DNA of 9,770 nt, from positions 1 to 9,770 of the forward strand of contig CANQES010000054.1 in the NCBI GenBank assembly GCA_947595555.1, in the 5' to 3' direction. Positions 1 to 6,233 of this stretch are shown in pieces. A model generated the notes under the pieces. The model was not told where the DNA came from, searched no databases, and saw only the letters and a program-made list of their open reading frames with translations. The translations under genes were made by a program, and so were the position numbers. The stretch is from an uncultured Clostridia bacterium. Its GTDB lineage: Bacteria; Bacillota; Clostridia; TANB77; CAG-508. The stretch's first letter is position 1. Every line of letters begins with the position of its first letter.

Positions 1-480
1 GCAACTGTTGCATGCTTATCAGCAGGAGCATCTGTATGTCATGTTGACAGCTCAAAAGGAATGACATCATGGGCAAAAGAGAATGTTGCTTCATCAGGAT
101 TGCAAGATAAACCAGTTAGATTTATCATAGATGATGTGGTGAAATTTGTTAATAGAGAAATTCGAAGAGGTAATAAATATGATGCAATTATTATGGATCC
201 TCCTTCTTATGGTAGAGGTGCTAAGGGAGAGGTATGGCAATTTGAAGAAAATATATATAGTTTGGTAGAATTATGCTCACAAGTGTTGTCTGAAAATCCA
301 TTGTTCTTTTTAATTAATTCTTATACAACAGGGATATCAAGTACAGTATTACAAAATATTTTAAGTATAACAGTTGATAAGACATATAAAGGAAAGCTAG
401 AATGTGGTGAAATAGGAATTCCAATGGAAAATTCAAAATTGATATTACCATGTGGTATTTATGGTAGATGGGAGACATAA
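1..480 (+). CDS. Class I SAM-dependent RNA methyltransferase, C-terminal part (RlmI/RlmK-like)
   Basis: The frame is open from base 1, so the gene starts upstream of the window and only its last 159 codons are seen. The ATG at 61 is internal: codons before it encode ATVACLSAGASVCHVDSSKGM, which is the end of the glycine-rich SAM loop followed by the acidic V-D-S-S strand (Asp at 46-48) that binds the ribose of SAM. The catalytic-region motif DPPSYGRG lies at 196-219, typical of the COG1092 family that methylates 23S rRNA cytosine or guanine. The N-terminal PUA/RNA-binding region expected in RlmI lies outside the window, so the exact target cannot be decided. The stop codon abuts the ATG of the next gene (TAA-ATG), so the two are very likely co-transcribed and translationally coupled; both act on RNA. 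Family is fairly sure, substrate is not. Confidence 0.85.
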   Translation, partial: ATVACLSAGASVCHVDSSKGMTSWAKENVASSGLQDKPVRFIIDDVVKFVNREIRRGNKYDAIIMDPPSYGRGAKGEVWQFEENIYSLVELCSQVLSENPLFFLINSYTTGISSTVLQNILSITVDKTYKGKLECGEIGIPMENSKLILPCGIYGRWET

Positions 481-1155
481 ATGCAAGATTTAAAAGTATT
501 ATTTGAAGATAATCATATTATTGTAGTAGAAAAAAGTCCTAATATACCATCACAAGCTGATAAAACAGAAGATATAGATATGCTAAGTATTGTAAAACAG
601 TATATAAAAGAAAAATATCAAAAACCAGGAAATGTATATTTAGGGCTAGTTCATAGACTGGATAGACCAGTTGGTGGAGTAATGGTATTTGCTAAAACTT
701 CAAAATCTGCCTCAAGATTAAGTGATCAAATAAGACAAAAAATATTCCAGAAAAAATACTTAGCTGTAGTTGATGGAAAAGTAATGCAAGAAGAAGGTGA
801 ATTAAAAGATTACTTGTATAAAGATGAAAGGCATAATATAAGTAAAGTAGTAAATAAAGATAAGAAGAATGCGAAACTGGCAAAGCTAAATTATAAATTG
901 ATTAAATATAATGAAGTAAAAGATTTAAGTTTATTAGAAATTAATTTACACACAGGACGACATCATCAAATAAGAGTTCAATTAGCTAATTTTGGACATA
1001 GTATATTTGGAGATCAAAAATATGGAAAGAGAGGGCAAGGCAAACAAATAGCTCTGTGGGCCTACGAAATAAGCTTTGAACATCCAATTACAAAAGAAGT
1101 TTTAACTTTTAAAGATTTACCTGAACCAGTAGGAACATGGAGCATACTTAGATAA
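481..1155 (+). CDS. RluA-family pseudouridine synthase
   Basis: This 224-residue protein converts specific uridines in structured RNA (rRNA or tRNA) to pseudouridine. The family's catalytic motif is present as VHRLDRPVGGV with the nucleophilic aspartate at about residue 61, and the second conserved block LHTGRHHQIRVQLA at about residues 156-169. The C-terminal FGDQKYG is also typical. It has no N-terminal S4 RNA-binding domain: the catalytic fold starts almost at once (VLFEDNHIIVVEK), which makes it a short RluA/YlyB-like member. The usual TSG after HRLD is PVGG here, a variant common in Firmicute paralogues. The start is the ATG immediately after the upstream stop, with GGGAG at 470-474 six bases before it. 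The RNA target cannot be inferred from sequence. Confidence 0.92.
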   Translation: MQDLKVLFEDNHIIVVEKSPNIPSQADKTEDIDMLSIVKQYIKEKYQKPGNVYLGLVHRLDRPVGGVMVFAKTSKSASRLSDQIRQKIFQKKYLAVVDGKVMQEEGELKDYLYKDERHNISKVVNKDKKNAKLAKLNYKLIKYNEVKDLSLLEINLHTGRHHQIRVQLANFGHSIFGDQKYGKRGQGKQIALWAYEISFEHPITKEVLTFKDLPEPVGTWSILR

Positions 1156-1200
1156 ATGAATACATTATTGTTAAAAATTAAAAAGAAATTAATAAAACAT

Positions 1201-1229
1201 TTGCATTTTATAGAAATATATGTTACAAT
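1201..1229 (+). promoter_or_regulatory. Sigma-A promoter for secG
   Basis: A -35 box TTGCAT at 1201-1206 is separated by 17 bases from a -10 box TACAAT at 1224-1229. A TG dinucleotide at 1221-1222 gives an extended -10. It lies about 40 bases before the secG start in an otherwise empty 116-base gap, and it separates the secG-rnr unit from the RNA-modification genes upstream. Confidence 0.75.
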
Positions 1230-1271
1230 ATTCAAGTAAAATAAAAAGACATTCCATAGGGAGGAATATAA

Positions 1272-1520
1272 ATGGAAATAGCAAAAGGAATACTAATAGT
1301 AGTTTACTTTATAGTGGCAGTAATATTAATCATATTAACACTAATACAATCAAAAGAAGATGCAGGATTATCATCTACAATAACAGGTTCATCAACAAGT
1401 AACTTTTTTGAAAAAAATAAAGGAAGAACAAAAGAAGGAAAACAAAAAAGATGGACAATTATATTAGCAATAGTATTTGCAATATTAACAATAGCATTAG
1501 GAATTATATACATGGCATAA
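1272..1520 (+). CDS. secG: Preprotein translocase subunit SecG
   Basis: This 82-residue protein is the small accessory subunit of the SecYEG channel, which stimulates SecA-driven export across the cytoplasmic membrane. It has the usual SecG form: a first membrane helix at about residues 4-24, a polar loop with the family-typical S-K-E-D-A-G-L-S-S stretch and a glycine/serine-rich and basic linker (about 26-58), and a second helix at about 60-80. Length matches Firmicute SecG (about 75-85). AGGGAGG at 1258-1264 lies seven bases before the ATG. A longer overlapping reading frame from 1220 is a shadow: it has no ribosome site and low complexity. secG next to rnr is a conserved Firmicute arrangement, which supports the call. 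Confidence 0.93.
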   Translation: MEIAKGILIVVYFIVAVILIILTLIQSKEDAGLSSTITGSSTSNFFEKNKGRTKEGKQKRWTIILAIVFAILTIALGIIYMA

Positions 1521-1528
1521 AATGTAGA

Positions 1529-1565
1529 AAAAAGGGCGGTTTTATAAAAAACTCGCTCTTTTTGA
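1529..1565 (+). terminator. Rho-independent terminator after secG
   Basis: AAAAAGGGCG at 1529-1538 pairs with CGCTCTTTTT at 1554-1563, with one G-T pair. The inner GTTTT/AAAAAC can extend the stem, and the 3' arm ends in five Ts. It lies nine bases after the secG stop. Because no clear promoter is visible between it and rnr, rnr may depend on readthrough, so this may be an attenuating rather than absolute stop. Confidence 0.7.
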
Positions 1566-1582
1566 GTTAAAAAGAGGAAAAT

Positions 1583-1600
1583 GGGGCCGTCCCCAAATCC
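1583..1600 (+). repeat. Copy 1 of an 18-base GGGGCCGTCCCC repeat, upstream of rnr
   Basis: GGGGCCGTCCCCAAATCC is identical to 3587-3604. The core is a small palindrome, GGGG-CCGT-CCCC. Here the outer arms pair poorly (GGAAAAT on the left against AAATCC on the right), so only a short hairpin forms. It sits just before the rnr ribosome site and would be in the 5' untranslated region of any secG-rnr readthrough transcript. I believe similar GGGGACGG-type short repeats are scattered in Firmicute genomes, but I cannot verify that here. Confidence 0.8.
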
Positions 1601-1620
1601 GCAGAAAGGAGAAAATTAGG

Positions 1621-3579
1621 TTGAAAGGGCAAGAGCAAAAAAAATACTATGAAGGTATTTATAGAAAAAATCAAAAAGGATTTGGATTTGTTAGATTAGA
1701 AGACCAAGAGGATGACATTTATATATCAAAAGAAAATTCACTTAATGCTTTAAATGGTGATAGAGTTTTAATTGAGATACTAGAGGAATCTAACAAAGTA
1801 AAAAGTGCAGAGGCAAGAGTGGTAAAAATTTTAAAGCATGAGAAAGATACAATAGTAGGTATATTTCAAAATAATAAAAATTTTGGATTTGTGGTGCCAG
1901 ATGACAGAAACTTTGGGACTGATATTTTCATTTCTAAAAAAGATTTTGGAAAAGCAAGACATAATCATAAAGTATTAGTAAAAATCACAAAATATCCCGA
2001 AAAAGGAAAAAATGCAGAAGGAAAGGTAATTGAAGTGTTAGGCAATGTAAATGAAGCGGGAGTGGACATGCTATCTTTAATAAAAGAGTATAATTTGCCA
2101 TCAACATTTCCAGAGCCAGTAGTAGAAGAAGCAAAAAGGTATGATAACAAAGTAGATAAAAAAGATATTCCTAATAGAGTAGATTTTAGAGATGAAGATA
2201 TTTTTACAATTGATGGGGAAGACGCCAAAGATTTAGATGATGCTGTTCGTGTAGAAAAATTGCAAAATGGACATTATAAATTAGAGGTGCATATAGCAGA
2301 TGTTAGTTACTATGTAAAAGAAAATAGTTTATTAGACCAAGAGGCATTAGTAAGAGGTACAAGCATATACATGCTAGGAAGAGTTATTCCAATGCTTCCA
2401 AGAGAATTGTCAAATGGAATTTGTAGTTTAAATGCAGGAGAGGATAGATTTACATTATCTTGCATAATGGAGATTAATGAAAACGGTGATGTAATATCAT
2501 CAGAGATAGTGAAAGGTATTATTAAAGTAACAGAAAGAATGAGCTATACAGATGTACAGGCAATTATCGATAATTCAAATAAACAAACAGTCAATAAATA
2601 TGAACCTTATATATCACAATTTAAGCTTATGGAAGAACTAGCACATATTTTAAAAGATAAAAGAATGAATCAAGGATATTTAAATTTAGATATCCCAGAA
2701 AGTAAAATTGATTTGGACATCGATGGAAAAGTCACAAACATTTCCAAGTATGAAACAACTTTTGCCCATGACATTATTGAACAATTTATGCTAACAGCAA
2801 ATGAAACTGTAGCAGAAAAGTTTTTTTGGTTAGAAGCACCATTTATTTATCGTGTGCATGAAGACCCAGACATTGAGAAAATCCAAGAGTTAAATAAATT
2901 CTTATTCAACTTTGGGCTAAAAATAAAAGCAAACAAAGATAATATTTATCCAAAAGAATTTGCTAAAATATTAGAGGATGTAAAAGGTAAAGAAGAAGAA
3001 AAGGTTGTATCTAATTTAGTTTTGAGAACATTGAAAGTAGCTAGATATGAATCCGAAAATAAAGGTCATTTTGGAATAGCTAGTAAATATTATTGTCATT
3101 TCACATCACCAATAAGAAGATATCCTGATTTATTTATTCATAGAATGATAAGTAAATATTTAGAAGAAAATTATGATGTTTCAGAAAAATGGATAGAAGA
3201 ACATAGAGAGCAAGCAGAAGACAGAGCTAAGCAATCGTCAGAAAGAGAAAAAATAGCAACCAAAGTAGAAAGAGAAGCGGAAGATTTGAAAAAGGCAGAG
3301 TATATGGAAAGCCGAATTGGAAATGAATATAATGGAATTGTATCATCTGTCACATCTTTTGGCATATTTGTAGAATTAGAAAACACAGTAGAAGGATTAA
3401 TAAGATTTGAAGATTTGGGAGATGAATATTTTATATATGATGAGGACAGAAAAAGACTTATCGGCGAAAAAACTAATAAAACTTATAAGATAGGAGATAA
3501 ACTGAAAATTAGAGTAAAAAGCGCTAGCAAACTATTAAGACAAATAGACTTTGAACTAGAGGAATTGGAAAGGAATTGA
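1621..3579 (+). CDS. rnr: Ribonuclease R (RNB-family 3'-5' exoribonuclease)
   Basis: This processive 3'-5' exoribonuclease degrades structured RNA and acts in rRNA and mRNA quality control and, with SmpB-tmRNA, on stalled messages. Domains in order are two cold-shock/OB folds (about residues 10-140; GFGFVRLEDQEDDIYIS and FGFVVPDDRNFGTDIFIS), an RNB catalytic domain (about 180-510) and an S1 domain (about 566-648; GIVSSVTSFGIFVELE). The metal ligands are D198, D204, D206 and D207 in DGEDAKDLDDA; the RNA-binding SPIRRYPDL lies at 496-504. At 652 residues it is shorter than typical RNase R (about 750-800): it lacks the N-terminal helix-turn-helix domain and the lysine-rich C-tail. The start is TTG, with AAGGAG at 1606-1611 nine bases before it; the frame is open upstream to 1525 but offers no better start. 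smpB, its usual neighbour, does not follow. Confidence 0.95.
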   Translation: MKGQEQKKYYEGIYRKNQKGFGFVRLEDQEDDIYISKENSLNALNGDRVLIEILEESNKVKSAEARVVKILKHEKDTIVGIFQNNKNFGFVVPDDRNFGTDIFISKKDFGKARHNHKVLVKITKYPEKGKNAEGKVIEVLGNVNEAGVDMLSLIKEYNLPSTFPEPVVEEAKRYDNKVDKKDIPNRVDFRDEDIFTIDGEDAKDLDDAVRVEKLQNGHYKLEVHIADVSYYVKENSLLDQEALVRGTSIYMLGRVIPMLPRELSNGICSLNAGEDRFTLSCIMEINENGDVISSEIVKGIIKVTERMSYTDVQAIIDNSNKQTVNKYEPYISQFKLMEELAHILKDKRMNQGYLNLDIPESKIDLDIDGKVTNISKYETTFAHDIIEQFMLTANETVAEKFFWLEAPFIYRVHEDPDIEKIQELNKFLFNFGLKIKANKDNIYPKEFAKILEDVKGKEEEKVVSNLVLRTLKVARYESENKGHFGIASKYYCHFTSPIRRYPDLFIHRMISKYLEENYDVSEKWIEEHREQAEDRAKQSSEREKIATKVEREAEDLKKAEYMESRIGNEYNGIVSSVTSFGIFVELENTVEGLIRFEDLGDEYFIYDEDRKRLIGEKTNKTYKIGDKLKIRVKSASKLLRQIDFELEELERN

Positions 3580-3622
3580 AGGATTTGGGGCCGTCCCCAA
3601 ATCCTTCAATTCCTTCAATTCC
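3561..3622. terminator. Long hairpin over the rnr stop codon, possible bidirectional 3' end
   Basis: A perfect 19-bp stem (3572-3590 with 3595-3613) closes a CCGT loop. Beyond a two-base bulge it continues with GGAATTG at 3561-3567 pairing with CAATTCC at 3616-3622. The rnr stop TGA (3577-3579) lies inside the left arm. It sits between convergent genes, 10 bases short of the end of the minus-strand small gene. There is no T-tract on either strand, so a classical terminator is doubtful; it could instead protect the 3' end of the transcript or act as a Rho or processing stop. Confidence 0.55.
3587..3604 (+). repeat. Copy 2 of the 18-base GGGGCCGTCCCC repeat, downstream of rnr
   Basis: This is identical over 18 bases to 1583-1600. 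Here it is the tip of the long hairpin: preceding GGATTT makes GGATTTGGGG-CCGT-CCCCAAATCC fully palindromic. The two copies flank rnr at about 2 kb distance in the same orientation. Confidence 0.8.
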
Positions 3623-3629
3623 TTCAATT
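3603..3629 (+). repeat. Three tandem copies of the 9-base unit CCTTCAATT
   Basis: The unit is repeated exactly at 3603-3611, 3612-3620 and 3621-3629, just before the stop of the minus-strand small gene. Its reverse complement AATTGAAGG also occurs once at the end of rnr (3574-3582), so the array provides the right arm of the hairpin. It is probably a replication-slippage expansion of the hairpin arm. Confidence 0.85.
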
Positions 3630-3631
3630 TC

Positions 3632-3811
3632 TTAATACATCCATACCATTATATTTGAAAAAATAATGACTAAGATAGAAAAGGTAATAATAACAATACC
3701 GCCAGACTTATTCTTTAGAGTATTAATCTCATAAACAGCATAGCCAATAGTCTTTAAGAAAACATAAAGGCTAATGATTAAGAATAAAAAATGATAAACA
3801 AAACTTGACAA
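3632..3811 (-). CDS. Small two-helix membrane protein, candidate germinant receptor D subunit
   Basis: A 59-codon frame starts with TTG at 3811-3809 and ends with TAA at 3634-3632. It is preceded by an excellent ribosome site AAAAGGAGG (3819-3827 on the + strand) seven bases before the start, which makes it a real gene despite its size. The protein (MSSFVYHFLFLIISLYVFLK...) has two predicted membrane helices, about residues 4-26 and 38-57, joined by a short polar linker with NTLKNKSGG. It is the last gene of the gerA-type operon, 44 bases after gerAC. Bacillus and some clostridial receptor operons carry a fourth gene for a small two-helix D protein that modulates receptor function. Position, size and topology match that role; I do not recognise a specific sequence motif, so the identity is inferred. 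Confidence 0.72.
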   Translation of the reverse strand: MSSFVYHFLFLIISLYVFLKTIGYAVYEINTLKNKSGGIVIITFSILVIIFSNIMVWMY

Positions 3812-3855
3812 AATAATGCCTCCTTTTATTAAAATAATTTTAAGTTATTTAAAAA

Positions 3856-5088
3856 TTAAGTTGGTGAAGTTTCGGTAATTAACATACCAGATTTTACTGA
3901 TGTATCAACAGTTACGTCAAAAAATGAATTTTTATAATTAGCATTCCAATCATAATTATCAAGTTGTTCAGTAGTAAAAAAATTAGTTAATGCGTATTTA
4001 CCAAAACCATTAATATCAGATTTAAAATCTTTAGCTGTTTTATACAAATAATCAGATAATTCTGTTTCTAAATATTGATTACAAGAATTTGATATTAAAT
4101 CTAAAACACCGGGATTCAAGTATTTAGCATTATTAGACATAGAATAGATTCTGCCAGTAAATGAAGTTTTTAATTTAATAAAAGGAGTGGGGGTTGAAGT
4201 ATCTACATCTATTTTAGGTGAACCTTTTGGAGTTAAGTAAATATCAATATAATCACTAGAACCAGTAGGGTCTGGAACAGAAACTAGGAAACGGTCTATT
4301 TTATTTCTAATAATTAAAAGTGAAATAGTCTCTAGAGAAGATAACTCACCAACCAATTTATCTTCTTTAAAAACAGCAACACCAATATTTTCTGAACCAT
4401 TTTGTCCTTCAATAGGTGAATTATTAGCTTTCACGTCATCTTTACCTTGAGAATCAATTGAATCAGACATATCATTATTTTCAGTTGTGAGTCCTCCTAA
4501 AATAGCGGTAGGTTCATAAGAACGGCAAAGGAAACAATTGAAAAAATCACCAATTGTGGCATCTGGCATAAATCCAGTATATTTGCTAGAATTTGTAAGA
4601 ATTTCATAATATTTTGAAGTCAAATTTTCAAGTTCAGGAGTAGTTTGCTGAATATAATTTTTAGCAGTACATTTACTAATAATAATATTAGTAGAAGGTC
4701 TTACTTGGGTATCATTAATTAGTGTATAAATTTCTTTGGAAATTCCTTCAGAAGCTAATTTTTCAGAAAAGATAATAACTTTACAATGAGACATATTAAG
4801 TTGTTTTCCCATGTAACCATTCATTAAATTGATTGCGGTACTAATTGAAGAGGCTTCAACAGAATTTGTGATAGTTGGAGTTTTTTCCATAGTACCAGAT
4901 TCAGATGCAGGAGTAGTAGTAGAAAATTGAAAAGTTACTTGTAAAAGATTATCTTCTGCTTTATCTATGCCAATAGCAAGTATATATGCTAAATTGTCAA
5001 TATTAAGAGACAGGTACGAACTGGCAAAAGCAATAATGAATACTATTATTAAAATAAAAATAAATAAATTTCGAGATAGTTTATTCAA
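3856..5088 (-). CDS. gerAC: Germinant receptor C subunit (GerAC / Ger(x)C family)
   Basis: This 410-residue protein is the outer-facing subunit of the spore germinant receptor in the spore inner membrane. After a membrane segment (about residues 7-27) comes the family's N-terminal signature, NIDNLAYILAIGIDKAEDNLLQVTFQF, then typical blocks NLMNGYMGKQLNMSHCKVIIFSEKLASEGI and DTQVRPSTNIIISKCTAKNYI. The C-terminal domain ends with YKNSFFDVTVDTSV. Start choice: TTG at 5088-5086, with AAAGGAGG (5097-5104 on the + strand) eight bases before it and overlapping the gerAB stop, so translation is coupled. Oddity: GerAC proteins are normally lipoproteins with a lipobox cysteine just after the first hydrophobic stretch; here the region reads AFASSYLSLNIDN and has no cysteine, so it is probably held by an uncleaved helix. 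Confidence 0.9.
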   Translation of the reverse strand: MNKLSRNLFIFILIIVFIIAFASSYLSLNIDNLAYILAIGIDKAEDNLLQVTFQFSTTTPASESGTMEKTPTITNSVEASSISTAINLMNGYMGKQLNMSHCKVIIFSEKLASEGISKEIYTLINDTQVRPSTNIIISKCTAKNYIQQTTPELENLTSKYYEILTNSSKYTGFMPDATIGDFFNCFLCRSYEPTAILGGLTTENNDMSDSIDSQGKDDVKANNSPIEGQNGSENIGVAVFKEDKLVGELSSLETISLLIIRNKIDRFLVSVPDPTGSSDYIDIYLTPKGSPKIDVDTSTPTPFIKLKTSFTGRIYSMSNNAKYLNPGVLDLISNSCNQYLETELSDYLYKTAKDFKSDINGFGKYALTNFFTTEQLDNYDWNANYKNSFFDVTVDTSVKSGMLITETSPT

Positions 5089-5102
5089 AAATATGACCTC
5101 CT

Positions 5103-6215
5103 TTAACTTTGATTTGGTGAAAGATTAGAATTTTTGCTTTTTTTCTTAGCCAAACTTGCAAGAATTAGAATACTAAGCCCTAAGCAAATTGGTATAGCTA
5201 AAACTAAATAAGGGTAAATTTTGGTTTCAAATATATCAGCAATAGCATAGTTCTTAGGAATTAAAGAAATTCCAAGAATAAATATTCCAAACAAATCAAT
5301 TAAAGGTTTTTTTGTTTCAATATTAGTAAGCTTTTTAAAAATACTCATAGCAAATTTACTAACAATACTTAAATAGCAAGCAAAAGCTAAAATCCAAATA
5401 AGTAAAAAAACAGATTCTAGTCTTTGAAAGAAACTTCCAAAATCAATAAATCGAGCTGCATTGTATAAAGGAGCGATTTCATCAGTTTTCATGAAGAATG
5501 AAAACATAAACAATAATATAGCAACACATAAAATTAAATAGATAGCAGTTAAACTAATAGAAATAAAAGCTATTTTTTTCATTTTTTCGGGTTGCTTTAA
5601 ATAAGGTGGTAAAAAATATAGAAACACTAAACCACCGAAACATCCTAGATTACTAAGACCTAGCACAAATGTATTAAATAAACCATCTCCAAAAATAGGA
5701 AATACTCTTTGAGGAACAAATTTATTCATATTAGCAAAAAACAAAAATACTAAACTAACTAAAACAAGAGGGATAATTAATAAATTTGTTTTCAAAGAAG
5801 CATTAAAATCTAAACGATTGGTAGCACAAACGGCAAGTATAAAAAGAGCAATAATAAAAATAATATTAGTCATAGGGTAGTAGACAATTTTTAAGCTTTC
5901 ACAAAAACTTCTAAGTAAGATACTTGAGGTAACTAAAAAATGAGACATAAAAATAACACCAATAATTGTTTTAAAAACTTTACCACCAAGATATTCCGAA
6001 ATATCTATAATATCTGAACCAGCAAAATTTCTTAACAATTTGACAATTAGAAAAGAAAGCAAAACTGCAATAATACCTACAAATATTAAATTAATAATAG
6101 TGGCTGATTTTGTTCTTGCCATAGCTTCTCTTGGCAAAGAAGAAATTGTACGGGCAATAATAACAGTAAGAACTAACATAATAGCCTCTAAAGTGCCTAT
6201 TTTAGTTTTTGTCAT
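5103..6215 (-). CDS. gerAB: Germinant receptor B subunit (GerAB, APC-superfamily spore permease)
   Basis: This 370-residue integral membrane protein is the ligand-binding subunit in GerA-type receptors; it resembles amino-acid permeases of the APC superfamily. It opens with the family-typical IGTLEAIMLVLTVIIARTISSLP and continues with about ten hydrophobic helices, for example around residues 39-60, 85-105, 145-162, 176-203, 214-240, 268-290, 305-320 and 335-355. It ends in a basic cytoplasmic tail (AKKKSKNSN). Length is normal for the family (about 360-370). The ATG at 6215 has AGGAGGAG (6223-6230 on the + strand) seven bases before it. It starts 18 bases after gerAA and ends 14 bases before gerAC, a tight operon. 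The germinant cannot be predicted. Confidence 0.92.
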   Translation of the reverse strand: MTKTKIGTLEAIMLVLTVIIARTISSLPREAMARTKSATIINLIFVGIIAVLLSFLIVKLLRNFAGSDIIDISEYLGGKVFKTIIGVIFMSHFLVTSSILLRSFCESLKIVYYPMTNIIFIIALFILAVCATNRLDFNASLKTNLLIIPLVLVSLVFLFFANMNKFVPQRVFPIFGDGLFNTFVLGLSNLGCFGGLVFLYFLPPYLKQPEKMKKIAFISISLTAIYLILCVAILLFMFSFFMKTDEIAPLYNAARFIDFGSFFQRLESVFLLIWILAFACYLSIVSKFAMSIFKKLTNIETKKPLIDLFGIFILGISLIPKNYAIADIFETKIYPYLVLAIPICLGLSILILASLAKKKSKNSNLSPNQS

Positions 6216-6233
6216 AGATAAACTCCTCCTAAA

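Noticed and set aside
61..480. ATG at 61 as a real start of the methyltransferase
   Set aside because: The frame is open to base 1 and the upstream residues form the SAM-binding region; no ribosome site precedes 61.
1220..1402. 60-codon frame overlapping secG
   Set aside because: It is asparagine/isoleucine-rich low complexity, starts inside the secG promoter's -10 region and overlaps secG in another frame.
3603..3629. CRISPR array
   Set aside because: Three 9-base units are directly adjacent with no spacers; repeats are far too short.
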